Notes under the pieces: model-generated | Told to the model about the DNA's origin: nothing | The model's database searches: none | The model's input: the letters and a program-made list of their open reading frames with translations, nothing else | Source of the DNA: Lachnospiraceae bacterium | GTDB lineage: Bacteria > Bacillota > Clostridia > Lachnospirales > Lachnospiraceae | DNA length: 64,000 bases | Assembly (NCBI GenBank): GCA_016286555.1 | Contig: JAEETA010000008.1 | Location: forward strand, 39,506 to 103,505 | Reading direction: 5' to 3' | In this document: positions 1 through 8,869 of the stretch, one piece after another | Layout: each line of letters starts with the position of its first letter | Position numbering within the stretch: position 1 is the first letter of the stretch | Made by a program: the position numbers and the translations under genes

Positions 1-845
1 GAGTCCCAGGAACTGTCGGAATCCCAGTCCCAGGAGCTGTCCGAATCCCAGGAGGAATCGGAGTCCCAGGAATCGGAATCCCAGGTGTAGCTGTAACTGT
101 CGCTTCCGTCGGAATACCAGTCGGTGTCCTCGAAATCGGTTCCGGAATGATCGTAGATCCGGTAGTCGGAGTCGGTATCATCGGTGATGAGCTCATCGAG
201 GAAATCGCTGTCACTCAGGTAGTCCCAGGAATCGAGAATGTTGTCATAGGCGTACCAGGAATTGCCCTGGTAGTAGTAGTCGTTGCCCTGGTAGCGGTAG
301 TAGCCCTTGGAGGGACTATGGTCATTTACCGAGATGATGATGCCGATGATGATGGCGATGATGACAACGCCGACCTTGCTGAAGAGCAGGGCCAGGATGA
401 GGTAGATACCATTCTCCAGGCAGGAGGAGGTGGATTTTTCCTCCGGTTCCGGGGAGCGGGTAGCAGATTCCGCGTTGTTACTCTTCTGCTTGGCGATCTC
501 GGCTTTCAGCTTCTGGTAGATCTCATTGACGGCATACTCTTCATCAGCGCCCTGATAGCGGACCGCTCTGGTGCCGTCGGATTTGTTTTTGTAGACGACA
601 AAATCTCCGTGCTCGTTTCTGTAGATACCGAATGCCCGGGCTTCCTTCACGTCCTTGCCGATGAAGAATCTGGTGACACTTTCCGGCGGCAGGTTGCGGG
701 CACGGTACCACTGCTGCAGTTCTTCGATGGTTCTGGGCTGATCGGGTGCGGTGCGGTTTGCGGTGGGCATTGCGGCTCCGCAGTTGGGACAGACTTTTTC
801 CCTTTCGTCGATCAGTGAATTACAATAATCGCATTTTACTTTCAT
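1..845 (-). CDS. Zinc-ribbon membrane protein with Asp/Ser/Trp-rich tail (partial)
   Basis: This is the 5' part of a gene that runs off the left edge of the window. It starts at the ATG at 845-843, with GGGGGAG about nine bases upstream. The N-terminus has a two-knuckle zinc ribbon (CDYC ... CPNC, residues 5-22). A soluble stretch of about 115 residues follows, then one transmembrane segment near residues 140-165. The outer C-terminal part is rich in Tyr, Gly and Asp and ends in repeats of Asp, Ser and Trp (units like SDSSWD) that continue past the edge. The gene lies 15 bases after the PrsW-like gene, so the two are probably co-transcribed. The function is unknown. The ribbon plus single membrane span resembles the proteins at 34.7-37.0 kb. 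Confidence 0.75.
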   Translation of the reverse strand, partial: MKVKCDYCNSLIDEREKVCPNCGAAMPTANRTAPDQPRTIEELQQWYRARNLPPESVTRFFIGKDVKEARAFGIYRNEHGDFVVYKNKSDGTRAVRYQGADEEYAVNEIYQKLKAEIAKQKSNNAESATRSPEPEEKSTSSCLENGIYLILALLFSKVGVVIIAIIIGIIISVNDHSPSKGYYRYQGNDYYYQGNSWYAYDNILDSWDYLSDSDFLDELITDDTDSDYRIYDHSGTDFEDTDWYSDGSDSYSYTWDSDSWDSDSSWDSDSSWDWDSDSSWD

Positions 846-860
846 CTTCTGTCTCCCCCT

Positions 861-1607
861 TTACCAGTCCTCGGAGGCTGAAGCGGCGTCAGCCTTTTTC
901 CCGCTATCCGGCCCTTTTCCTCCCGGAATGGCGCTGTCCCCTTTGGACAGCCGGAGGAAGAAGTAGATTGAGGAACCTGTGATCAACAGCACATAAACTG
1001 CAAAGAGAATGTACATGGAGGTTCTCCTGCCGCCGAGGCAGAATTCATACAGTCCCTGCATGGCGAAAGGAACACAGAAGGCCTCGATCAGGTGGGTCCG
1101 TTTTCCCCTGGTATTTCCCTGGGCTTCATCTACCTTCGCCAGTCCGAAGAAGTATCCCATGTAGACGGCCAGGATGATCTGGGAAATGAGGGGAAGCAGG
1201 AGTCTGACGGGCTCCAGGTCCGATCCGTATTTGATGAGGTAAACGATGTTTTCTCCGGTGACGAATCCGACGGAAGCGGTAACCGCATAGACGATCGCAT
1301 CGAAGGTGTAGTTGAACGCCCGATCCTTCCATGCGGTGAGCCTGAGGACGAGGTATTTTGCACCCACTTCGATCAGGGCCGTCACGAAAAAAGCATCCAC
1401 GAAAACAAAGCGGAGCGAGGTGTCGCCGTAGAAAACGGGCGTGAGCAGTTTGATCAGGAGCGTCCTGAGAAGGATCGCCGCAAGAATGGAAAGCACGCCG
1501 AAGCCAAAGAGCTTCAGCAGGAGCACCGGCGGCTCCTTTTCGACCTTATCCAATTTCCAGACCACCGCAAAGAGCAGTATTCCCGGAAGTACAGCCAGCA
1601 GAAACAT
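861..1607 (-). CDS. PrsW-like intramembrane protease family protein
   Basis: This polytopic membrane protein of 248 residues has about seven to eight predicted spans and the overall PrsW layout. PrsW proteins are intramembrane proteases; Bacillus PrsW starts cleavage of anti-sigma factor RsiW. The three PrsW motifs are EExxK, FxxxE and HxxxD. Here they read E80-V-G-A-K84, F115-V-T-G-E119 and Q184-G-L-Y-E188. The second motif is intact, the second Glu of the first is Val, and the His and Asp of the third are Gln and Glu. Catalysis by the standard mechanism is therefore doubtful. AAGGAGG precedes the ATG. The zinc-ribbon membrane gene follows directly and may be a partner; that link is inference. 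Confidence 0.75.
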   Translation of the reverse strand: MFLLAVLPGILLFAVVWKLDKVEKEPPVLLLKLFGFGVLSILAAILLRTLLIKLLTPVFYGDTSLRFVFVDAFFVTALIEVGAKYLVLRLTAWKDRAFNYTFDAIVYAVTASVGFVTGENIVYLIKYGSDLEPVRLLLPLISQIILAVYMGYFFGLAKVDEAQGNTRGKRTHLIEAFCVPFAMQGLYEFCLGGRRTSMYILFAVYVLLITGSSIYFFLRLSKGDSAIPGGKGPDSGKKADAASASEDW

Positions 1608-1759
1608 AGGATATTCCTCCTTTTTGATATGAAATCATCCAGGGAGTATTCTATCACAACCGGCAGGGATATAGAGAGGAGTATCTCGAGAGAGTTGCTC
1701 CTTTTTTCGACAGTTATTCTTCCTGCAAAAATAATTTATCGTAATTCGACAAATTTTCA

Positions 1760-1788
1760 TTGACATTCGGATTCGAGTAGGGTATATT
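1760..1788 (+). promoter_or_regulatory. Sigma-A-type promoter of the DUF4173 gene
   Basis: TTGACA (1760-1765), a 17-base spacer and TATATT (1783-1788) lie 50 bases upstream of the start at 1838. The match to consensus is strong. Confidence 0.75.
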
Positions 1789-1837
1789 GTGGCATGAAAG
1801 CAGGAAACAAAGCTTTTTATGAGTGGAGGGTTATTCC

Positions 1838-3400
1838 ATGGATTCCATTAATGTTAAAACAAATACAAGCGAAAATACTGTTCAGAATATGAACGCGACC
1901 GGGGCAAATGTTGTAAATACTGCAAATGGCGCGCCGGCTGCAGCCGCAAAACCGCGAGAAGATGTGAGTGGTCTGGTGGAGCGCTGCAGACGCGTCCTGC
2001 CGAAGGCCCTGATCTTCGCCATTTCAGCAGTGCTGCTCCTGTATCGGAACCGGACGTCCATCATGTATCCCATTTTTATGGGAATCTCTCTGGGGCTACT
2101 GGCATGGGACTGCAAACAGGCCGGTAAAAGCCTGATCCGAGGTGCCGCGGGAAAGCTTGACATCAAGCTCTTCTATTGCATCGTGTTGTGCCTGCTGTCC
2201 GTCACGAAATGCGTGATCATCTCCCCTGACATCTCCTGGGGAAGCGGACTGGGGATCCTGCTGATCTGGATCTGCCTGCTGCTTAAAGTATACGCAGACA
2301 GAGAAGGACAAGAGGTAACGGAGCAGCTCCTCTATATGGCGCAGATGCTTTTCGTCCCCATCAAGCGCCTGGAAATGCCGTTTCATGACATCTCTGTCAC
2401 CCGCCGTTCCACCGTAGGAGAAATGAGCCCCGGGAAAAAGCGGGCACGGAGCATCCTCATCGGTCTCCTGATCGCCATCCCGCTGATGGTGGTGATCCTG
2501 GCACTCCTGAGCTCTGCGGACATGATCTTCGGTGATCTGGTGCAGCGGATACTGGACTGCATTCAGCTGCCGGAATTCGGTGCGGATTATTTCGGCGTCC
2601 CCTTCAAACTGTGCGTGAGCTTCCTGGCATTCTACTGCTGGGCAGGCGCTCTGGGGAAGGAGAAATTCCTCACCCTGAAGGAAGGAAAGCGGTTTGACGC
2701 CGTCATCGCCATCACCTTCAATGCCATCATCGCCGTGATCTACCTGATCTTCAGCGGGATCCAGTTCGTGTATCTGGTAGGCCGCATGGAACTGCCCGGG
2801 GGATATACCTATGCGGAATACGCACATGAAGGTTTTTATCAGCTTCTGGCGGTAACGATCCTGAATCTGATACTGGTGTCATTTTGCAAAAAACATTTCG
2901 GAGAGAACATCGCGCTGAAGGCGATCCTGACTGTGATCAGCCTTTGCACCTATGTGATGATCGCATCCTCCGCTCTGCGGATGTTCCTGTATGTGGGCGT
3001 TTATGGACTGAGCCATCTGCGGGTGTATGTCCTTTGGCTGCTGGTGGTGCTGGTGGTGTGGACCACTCTGCTGACCATCAGCATCTACCGGCAGGGAATC
3101 CCCTTCTTCCGCATCATCACGGTATTCGTTTCCGTGTGGTATCTGGCGTTTGCCTTCTCCGTCCCGGACCGTTGGATCGCAGCCTACGATCTGCAGCTGG
3201 AGGTGCCGCCGGTGGATCTGGCCTATGAAGTATATCCGGATGCAACAAAAGTGATCCTTGAGGACGGACGGTACTGGGAAGATTACCGGGAAAACAACCA
3301 ATACGACATAGAACACTATCAGAAGCGCAATGCGCTGCAGAAAGTGCGGAAGTTTAATTTCGCCGAGGAAGCGGCGATGAAGCTCATGATCAATAACTGA
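1838..3400 (+). CDS. DUF4173-type multi-pass membrane protein
   Basis: This protein of about 520 residues has a hydrophilic Asn/Ala-rich N-terminal tail of about 45 residues, roughly 10-12 membrane spans, and a soluble tail of about 60 residues. The span pattern and the closing block (an Arg-x-Tyr region followed by long charged helices) match the DUF4153/DUF4173 group, whose function is not established. The frame is open from a GTG at 1823, but the ATG at 1838 is preferred because GTGGAGGG ends seven bases before it. A consensus promoter lies upstream and a strong terminator downstream, so it is probably a single-gene unit. The family call is from memory of the group, not a search. Confidence 0.7.
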   Translation: MDSINVKTNTSENTVQNMNATGANVVNTANGAPAAAAKPREDVSGLVERCRRVLPKALIFAISAVLLLYRNRTSIMYPIFMGISLGLLAWDCKQAGKSLIRGAAGKLDIKLFYCIVLCLLSVTKCVIISPDISWGSGLGILLIWICLLLKVYADREGQEVTEQLLYMAQMLFVPIKRLEMPFHDISVTRRSTVGEMSPGKKRARSILIGLLIAIPLMVVILALLSSADMIFGDLVQRILDCIQLPEFGADYFGVPFKLCVSFLAFYCWAGALGKEKFLTLKEGKRFDAVIAITFNAIIAVIYLIFSGIQFVYLVGRMELPGGYTYAEYAHEGFYQLLAVTILNLILVSFCKKHFGENIALKAILTVISLCTYVMIASSALRMFLYVGVYGLSHLRVYVLWLLVVLVVWTTLLTISIYRQGIPFFRIITVFVSVWYLAFAFSVPDRWIAAYDLQLEVPPVDLAYEVYPDATKVILEDGRYWEDYRENNQYDIEHYQKRNALQKVRKFNFAEEAAMKLMINN

Positions 3401-3408
3401 CAAAAAAA

Positions 3409-3444
3409 CAGGGCGTGCACTCAGTTGCACACCCTGCTTTTTTG
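3409..3444. terminator. Bidirectional Rho-independent terminator
   Basis: A stem of about 11 bp (CAGGGCGTGCA against TGCACACCCTG, one G-T pair) is flanked by an A-run on the left and a T-run on the right. It sits between the convergent genes ending at 3400 and 3477. Confidence 0.85.
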
Positions 3445-3476
3445 TTTTCAGGATTCAGTTTCTCTCTTTCAGCGAT

Positions 3477-4142
3477 TTAATGTGCCAGGATTTCCGCCAC
3501 ATCTGCCGGTTTCTCGGCAAACACATCAGCGCCCTGCTCCACCAGGAAATCCCGATCCCGGAAGCCCCAGAGGGCGGCGATGCAGGGAAGGCCGGAATTC
3601 ACCGCAGTCTGCAGATCCACCTCGGAATCTCCGATGTAGACGGACTCTTCTGCAGTGGCCCCCAGCTCCTCCAACGCGATCCGCACCATGTCGGGAGCGG
3701 GCTTGCGGTTCACCCCGGGGCGCTCTCCGATGGCCACATCCACATACTCTGCAAAAAATCGCTCGTTCAGCTCCTTCACGGCAGGGTCGATCTTGTTGGA
3801 AACGATAGCCATTCGGTACCCCTGCTCCTTCAGGGTCTTCATCAGGGGCAGGATGCCGTCGTAGGGGCCGGTTTTGTCCAGGCAATGGGCGGTGTAGTAC
3901 TCCCGAAAAACAGGGATCATCTCATCGATGGTGCTCTCCGGAGTGCCCTCCGGCACGGCGCAGGAAACGGCAAAGCGGATGCCGCTGCCAAAGAATCTGC
4001 GGTACTCCTCCAAGGTCCGCTGCGGAAGTCCAAAGCGCTCCAGCACGTAGTTTACGGCATCCGTCAGATCCTCCAGCGTATTCAGAACAGTGCCGTCCAT
4101 GTCAAAAATGACGGTATTGATATGTGACTTCATTCTTTCCAT
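3477..4142 (-). CDS. HAD-family phosphatase (phosphoglycolate phosphatase-like)
   Basis: This HAD subfamily IA hydrolase of about 220 residues removes phosphate from a small metabolite; the substrate cannot be read from sequence. Motif I is FDMDGT near the N-terminus, motif II is IVSNK, motif III Lys lies in the NRKPAPD block, and motif IV is YIGDSEVD. The helical cap lies between motifs I and II. The frame is open to a TTG at 4256, but family members begin just before motif I. ATG at 4142 or 4133 is therefore chosen, and neither has a strong ribosome site. Upstream is the divergent hydrogenase-sensor promoter region. Confidence 0.85.
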   Translation of the reverse strand: MERMKSHINTVIFDMDGTVLNTLEDLTDAVNYVLERFGLPQRTLEEYRRFFGSGIRFAVSCAVPEGTPESTIDEMIPVFREYYTAHCLDKTGPYDGILPLMKTLKEQGYRMAIVSNKIDPAVKELNERFFAEYVDVAIGERPGVNRKPAPDMVRIALEELGATAEESVYIGDSEVDLQTAVNSGLPCIAALWGFRDRDFLVEQGADVFAEKPADVAEILAH

Positions 4143-4312
4143 AAATAAAATCCAATCTGTACCCTGCTTTTCTCCGCGGACATCAAATTTCTCGATTTTT
4201 CCGCCAAATTCCTTCAGGTACCCCCTCAATCTATCATTTTCTTCCCCCTTCTTCAACGCAAAACCCCCTGTTTTCGCGTTTTTTGTCTATTTCTAAATTG
4301 TATGCAAATTTT

Positions 4313-4362
4313 TTGACAATACAGATGATTCCCTTGATTTTTCTGTATTCGAATTGCATAAT
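4313..4362 (+). promoter_or_regulatory. Probable promoter region of the hydrogenase-sensor operon
   Basis: TTGATT (4334-4339), a 17-base spacer and CATAAT (4357-4362) form the best pair. A consensus TTGACA at 4313 has no good -10 at 17 bases. The leader to the start at 4453 is about 85 bases long. Confidence 0.45.
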
Positions 4363-4377
4363 AATTAATGGATGCGT

Positions 4378-4397
4378 GCCCCCCCAAAAAGGGGGGC
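4378..4397 (+). other. G/C hairpin in the 5' leader
   Basis: A run of seven C, five A and six G can form a short, very stable stem-loop in the leader of the hydrogenase-sensor mRNA. No T-tract follows, so it is not a typical terminator. It may stabilise the mRNA. Confidence 0.5.
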
Positions 4398-4452
4398 GTT
4401 CAGTTTCCGCCTGCAACCTGTAAATGCGTGCTTTGTATTTGGGAGAAAGAGT

Positions 4453-6384
4453 ATGAGTGTTGTTCGGACCAACGAAAAATGTATCGGTTGTAACCGCTGT
4501 ATACGTTCCTGCAGCTGCATGGGTGCCAACATCGCCGTGGAGCAGGAAAGAGGCAATTCCATCCAGGTCGATCCGAAGAAGTGCATCGCCTGCGGCGCCT
4601 GCATTGACGCCTGCGAGCACGGTGCCAGAGAGTACGAGGACGATGTGGAGCGCTTTTTCGCTGATCTGAAGAAGGGGACGAAGATCTCCGTTCTTATCGC
4701 GCCTGCATTTCTGGCAAACTATCCTCATGAATATGAGAAGTTCCTGGGCATGCTGAAGAAGCTGGGCGTAAGTCGTTTCGTCAGCGTCTCCTTTGGTGCG
4801 GACATCTGCACCTGGGGCTACATCAAGTACATCACCGAGCACAATTTCTACGGTGGCATTTCCCAGCCCTGTCCTGCAGTGGTGGGCTACATCGAGCGCT
4901 ATGTTCCCGAAGTACTGCCGAAGCTGATGCCGGTCCACAGCCCCATGATGTGCACCGCTGTTTATATGAAGAAGTACATGGGCATCAGCGACAAGCTGGC
5001 TTTCATCAGCCCCTGTATCGCAAAGAAAAACGAGATCGACGACCCCAACTGCGGCGGTTACATCTCCTACAACCTGACCTTCTCCAAGCTGGCTGCCTAT
5101 CTGCGGGCAAATCCCGTCAGCGGCGCTACGCCTTACAAGGATGAGATCGAGTACGGCCTGGGCTCCATTTATCCCATGCCCGGCGGTCTGAAGGAAAATG
5201 TGTACTGGCTCCTGGGTGAGGATGCCCTGGTCCGCCAGATGGAGGGCGAGAAGCATATGTACGAGTACCTCCAGCGGAACAAGGATCGCATCAAGGGCGG
5301 AAAGACTTCCTACCTCTTCATCGATGCTCTGAACTGCTCCGGCGGTTGCCTCTACGGCACCGGCGTGGACAACCGCAAGACCATGAACGAGGATGTGTTC
5401 ATGGCCATCCAGAAGATCAAGATCGACAGCAAAAACGCCTCAAAGAAATCCGCATGGGGCAGAAATCTTACCCCCGAGAAGCGCCTGGCCGCTCTGAACA
5501 AGCAGTTCGCTAATCTGCGGCTGGAGGACTTCCTCCGGAAGTACACGGATCGCAGCAGGGACTGCGCTTACAAGATGCCCACGGAAGCCGAGATCCAGGC
5601 AATCTTCAAGCGCATGCGCAAGACGGATCCCGAGAAGCAGCACATCGACTGCGGATGCTGCGGATACGAGAGTTGCCGTGAAATGGCCATCGCTATCCAC
5701 AACAAGTTCAGCCATCGCCGGAACTGCGTCCACTACATCAAGGACAGAGCATACGAGGAGAAGGACAAGGCCATCGCTCTGGCCGACGAGGTAGGTTCCG
5801 TACAGGCAGAAATGAACGAGAAAAAAGCCTCAGTTGCCGTGGAGATCAACGAGAACTTCGAGAAGCTCCTGGATGCCATCGCACAGATCAAGAAGGTCAG
5901 CGATGAGAACGCTAAACAGACCGGTGATATCTCCGCCTCCATGGCTGATGTGGATCAGTTCGTGAAGGATCTGAAGGAAGTCATCAACGTCATCGGGAAT
6001 TACCTGGAGAAACTGGGTGCCAACAACGCGGATGTCATCGCCATTTCCGAACAGACGAACCTGCTGGCACTGAACGCCTCCATCGAGGCTGCCCGTGCGG
6101 GTGAAGCCGGCAGAGGCTTTGCCGTGGTGGCTGACGAGATCAAGACCCTGGCAGAGAATTCCAAGAGCACCGCAGACGACAGTAACAAGAACAACAACGA
6201 TATCAAGGAGACCATCAGCAGACTCATCGTGGAGGCCGAGAAGCTCTCCGCCATCGTGGAGAACGTCAACAAGGTGGCGCAGAAGCTGGTGACTTCCTCC
6301 GAGAGAACCGGTGAATCCATCGGCACGATGGAGACCATGACAGAAAGCGTAGAGGACGCACTGAAGCAGGTGCTGGAATCTTAA
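4453..6384 (+). CDS. [FeFe]-hydrogenase-like sensory domain fused to a chemoreceptor signalling domain
   Basis: This soluble protein of 643 residues has no membrane span. Residues 10-20 and 44-54 form two 4Fe-4S ferredoxin motifs (CxxCxxCxxxC). Residues about 75-320 resemble the catalytic domain of [FeFe] hydrogenase. The four H-cluster ligands are kept: C140 (QPCPA), C188 (SPCIAKK), C295 and C299 (CSGGC). The usual proton-relay Cys before C140 is replaced by Pro, as expected for sensory rather than fast catalytic members. C400, C403, C408 and C425 form a further 4Fe-4S site. Residues about 455-643 are a methyl-accepting signalling hairpin with the conserved tip around E533. The ATG at 4453 has GGGAGA upstream. 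It probably reports H2 or redox state to CheA. An ABC importer follows. Confidence 0.9.
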   Translation: MSVVRTNEKCIGCNRCIRSCSCMGANIAVEQERGNSIQVDPKKCIACGACIDACEHGAREYEDDVERFFADLKKGTKISVLIAPAFLANYPHEYEKFLGMLKKLGVSRFVSVSFGADICTWGYIKYITEHNFYGGISQPCPAVVGYIERYVPEVLPKLMPVHSPMMCTAVYMKKYMGISDKLAFISPCIAKKNEIDDPNCGGYISYNLTFSKLAAYLRANPVSGATPYKDEIEYGLGSIYPMPGGLKENVYWLLGEDALVRQMEGEKHMYEYLQRNKDRIKGGKTSYLFIDALNCSGGCLYGTGVDNRKTMNEDVFMAIQKIKIDSKNASKKSAWGRNLTPEKRLAALNKQFANLRLEDFLRKYTDRSRDCAYKMPTEAEIQAIFKRMRKTDPEKQHIDCGCCGYESCREMAIAIHNKFSHRRNCVHYIKDRAYEEKDKAIALADEVGSVQAEMNEKKASVAVEINENFEKLLDAIAQIKKVSDENAKQTGDISASMADVDQFVKDLKEVINVIGNYLEKLGANNADVIAISEQTNLLALNASIEAARAGEAGRGFAVVADEIKTLAENSKSTADDSNKNNNDIKETISRLIVEAEKLSAIVENVNKVAQKLVTSSERTGESIGTMETMTESVEDALKQVLES

Positions 6385-6406
6385 GATGATCCGAAAGGAG
6401 GCCGGA

Positions 6407-6430
6407 TCCCGGGAGGCCGATTTCCCGGGA
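6407..6430 (+). other. Intercistronic hairpin before the lipoprotein gene
   Basis: Two TCCCGGGA blocks (6407-6414, 6423-6430) can pair across an eight-base loop. The second overlaps the only plausible ribosome site (GGGAAAG) of the lipoprotein gene at 6441, so folding could lower its translation. Confidence 0.4.
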
Positions 6431-6440
6431 AAGCGAAAAA

Positions 6441-7403
6441 ATGAGAAAACGAATCACCAAGGTTTTAGCGTTGCTGACAGCGGCAGTCATGCTGCTGGCA
6501 GGATGCGGAAGCGCTCCGCAGGATAATACTGACATCCGTGTCGGTTCCCTGAAGGGCCCCACATCCATCGGCATCATTCAGATGATCCACAACGCGGAAG
6601 GATCCAGGTATCAGTTCACCATGGAGACCCAGGCGGACGTGCTGCTGGCATCCATGATCGCAGGAGATCTGGACATCGCTCTGATCCCTGCCAATGTGGC
6701 ATCGGTTCTTTACAACAAGACAAGCGGCGGCATCTCCGTCATCGACGTCAACACCCTGGGGGTGCTGTACATGGTCAGCGGAGAAAAATCCATCAAAAAC
6801 ATCAGCGACCTGTCAGGTCGCACGGTCTACACCACGGGCGCAGGCTCCACCCCCGAGTACGTGCTCCGCTACCTGCTGGAGCAATACGGGCTCTCGGACA
6901 GGGTGAACATCGAGTTTAAGTCCGAAGCAACCGAGGTGGCAGCGGTCCTGGCTCAGGATCCCGGCGCAGTCGGCCTCCTGCCCCAGCCCTTCGTGACGGC
7001 AGCCATGGCGCAGAATGATGCTCTGTCCATCGTGCTGGATATGACCGCAGAGTGGAATGCACTGAACAACGGTTCCCAGCTGGTGACCGGCGTTACGGTG
7101 GTACGGAATGACTTCCTGAAAGAGCACCCCACCGCAGTGTCCGCATTCCTGAAGGATCACGCGGCGTCCGCGGATTTTGTGAACTCCGACACGGAGACAG
7201 CTGCGGAATACGTGGCGGAAGCAGGCATCATCGAGAAGGCACCGGTGGCAAAGAAGGCCATTCCCTATTGCAACATCGTATGCATCTCCGGCTCCGACAT
7301 GAAGAGTGCTCTGTCCGGCTATCTGCAGGCACTCTACGATCAGGATCCCAAGTCCGTCGGCGGCAGCCTTCCTGCCGATGATTTCTACGCAGATGTGAAA
7401 TGA
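6441..7403 (+). CDS. ABC transporter substrate-binding lipoprotein (NitT/TauT/SsuA-like)
   Basis: This is a secreted lipoprotein of 320 residues. The signal peptide has a Lys/Arg start, a hydrophobic core and the lipobox LLAGC, so C22 would be the lipidated residue. The mature part is a periplasmic-binding-protein type 2 fold of the nitrate/sulfonate/thiamine-precursor group: a VGSLKGPTSIG opening, an ALIPANVA hinge block and a GRTVYTTGAGSTPE second-lobe block. The ligand is unknown. It begins 56 bases after the hydrogenase sensor and its end overlaps the permease-ATPase gene by four bases, so all three are one operon. The binding protein would hand its ligand to that transporter. Confidence 0.85.
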   Translation: MRKRITKVLALLTAAVMLLAGCGSAPQDNTDIRVGSLKGPTSIGIIQMIHNAEGSRYQFTMETQADVLLASMIAGDLDIALIPANVASVLYNKTSGGISVIDVNTLGVLYMVSGEKSIKNISDLSGRTVYTTGAGSTPEYVLRYLLEQYGLSDRVNIEFKSEATEVAAVLAQDPGAVGLLPQPFVTAAMAQNDALSIVLDMTAEWNALNNGSQLVTGVTVVRNDFLKEHPTAVSAFLKDHAASADFVNSDTETAAEYVAEAGIIEKAPVAKKAIPYCNIVCISGSDMKSALSGYLQALYDQDPKSVGGSLPADDFYADVK

Positions 7404-8779
7404 GCAAAAAACAGTTAACGAAAAAAGCGGTAATCCTGCTGATCTGGCTGGGCCTGTGGCAGATTACCGCTTTGTGTGTGAATAATCCCATCTACTTTGC
7501 CTCCCCCGCAGAAGTGGCGACGGAGCTTTTTGATAAGCTTCGCACTGCGGAATTCTGGGCATCGGTGGGAGGATCCCTCATCCGGATCCTCTCCGGCTTT
7601 CTCGCGTCCTTTTTACTGGGATATCTCTGCGCCTTCGCCGCCCACCGGTGGAAGTGGGTGGGAGACTTCCTCTCTCCTTTCATCACCCTCTTAAAATCCG
7701 TACCCATCGCCGCCGTGGTGGTGATCCTGCTGATCTGGTGGGGCCCCCGGTATCTGGTGCTGTGCATCAGTATGATGGTGGTTTTCCCGAATATCTATTC
7801 CAATATGCGCACCGGACTCTCCGGCGCAGACAAAGGGCTTCTGGAACTGGCGAAAGTGCAGCGGATCCCGCTGTGGGAGTGCTTTTTCTGGATCTATCGC
7901 CCCGCCTATCTCCCCTCCCTTCATGCAGCCGCCTCCGTATCCCTGGGGATCTGCTTTAAGTCGGGAGTTGCAGCGGAGGTCATCGGCCTGCCGGAGTTCT
8001 CCATCGGCGAGAGACTCTACCGGGACAAGATCTACCTGAACACGGCGGGCGTCTTCGCCTGGATCATCGTGGTGCTGGTGCTGAGCGCCGTGACGGAGCG
8101 ATTGATCCTGAAGGGAATGAAGCAGCTGGCAAAGGTGCCGTGCGCCGTAGTGGAAGAAGCTGTGGCAACCCGCGACGAAACAAAGGGGCAAGCGGCAAAC
8201 GCAGCGAACGAACAGCAGGTTCTGAGCGCACGGGGCATCCGGAAATCCTACGAAGGAAAAACATTTGTTGACACTGATGTCACAATGAACAAAGGATGCA
8301 TGTACTGTCTGAAGGCACCCTCCGGCGCCGGAAAATCGACTCTTCTGCGGATTCTGGCAGGGCTCACCTCTCCCGACGAGGGAACCGTGGAAGCAGGCAG
8401 GATCAGCATGGTCTTCCAGGAAAACCGGCTCATCGAGCAGGGAAATGTCTATCGCAATCTCCTCTTTGCAGGCTGTACAGGTGATCTGAAAGCAAAACTG
8501 GCGGGACTCCTGCCGGAGCGGACACTGCAGCTGCCCGCATCCTCCTTAAGCGGTGGTGAGAAGCGCAGACTATGCATCGCCATGGCACTGCTATGTCCCT
8601 CGGACATCGTGATCCTGGACGAGCCCTTCGCAGGACTGGATGAAACCACAAAGTTGGCGACAGCAGAATGGATCCTGGCTCATTTGCAGGGCAGAGCCCT
8701 TCTGTTTACCACCCATGAGACGGATCCGGAGATCCTGGCGGGAGCCCGGACGGTGGCCCTTTATAAATATGCAAAATAG
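7400..8779 (+). CDS. Fused ABC permease and ATPase (SsuC-SsuB-like)
   Basis: A single chain of 459 residues joins the two parts of an importer that are usually separate. Residues 1-250 are a BPD-type permease with about six spans and an EAA-like loop (LLELAKVQRIPLWE). After an Ala/Glu linker, residues about 275-459 are a compact ATPase. Its Walker A is PSGAGKST, Q-loop VFQEN, signature LSGGEKRR, Walker B VILDEPFAGLD, and H-loop TTHE. All nucleotide-site motifs are present, so the fusion should be active. The start ATGA overlaps the stop of the lipoprotein gene. Two copies of the fusion would give the usual 2+2 transporter. Confidence 0.88.
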   Translation: MSKKQLTKKAVILLIWLGLWQITALCVNNPIYFASPAEVATELFDKLRTAEFWASVGGSLIRILSGFLASFLLGYLCAFAAHRWKWVGDFLSPFITLLKSVPIAAVVVILLIWWGPRYLVLCISMMVVFPNIYSNMRTGLSGADKGLLELAKVQRIPLWECFFWIYRPAYLPSLHAAASVSLGICFKSGVAAEVIGLPEFSIGERLYRDKIYLNTAGVFAWIIVVLVLSAVTERLILKGMKQLAKVPCAVVEEAVATRDETKGQAANAANEQQVLSARGIRKSYEGKTFVDTDVTMNKGCMYCLKAPSGAGKSTLLRILAGLTSPDEGTVEAGRISMVFQENRLIEQGNVYRNLLFAGCTGDLKAKLAGLLPERTLQLPASSLSGGEKRRLCIAMALLCPSDIVILDEPFAGLDETTKLATAEWILAHLQGRALLFTTHETDPEILAGARTVALYKYAK

Positions 8780-8790
8780 TCTGTAAAGCC

Positions 8791-8818
8791 TTGTATTTTT
8801 GCACAATTTTGTCATAAT
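8791..8818 (+). promoter_or_regulatory. Promoter of the dCache chemoreceptor gene
   Basis: TTGTAT (8791-8796), a 16-base spacer and CATAAT (8813-8818) lie about 50 bases before the ATG at 8870. The gene can therefore be expressed separately from the transporter operon. Confidence 0.5.
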
Positions 8819-8869
8819 AATGCATTAGAAAAATGCTTTTTATAAAGCAAAAACGAGGGGGAAATTTTC

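Noticed and set aside
1..130. Tandem DNA repeat or mobile-element end at the left edge
   Set aside because: The repeated bases are in frame with the zinc-ribbon protein and encode its Asp/Ser/Trp tail.
4372..4452. Upstream extension of the hydrogenase-sensor protein
   Set aside because: It would translate the G/C hairpin leader; ATG 4453 has GGGAGA and sits just before the first ferredoxin motif.
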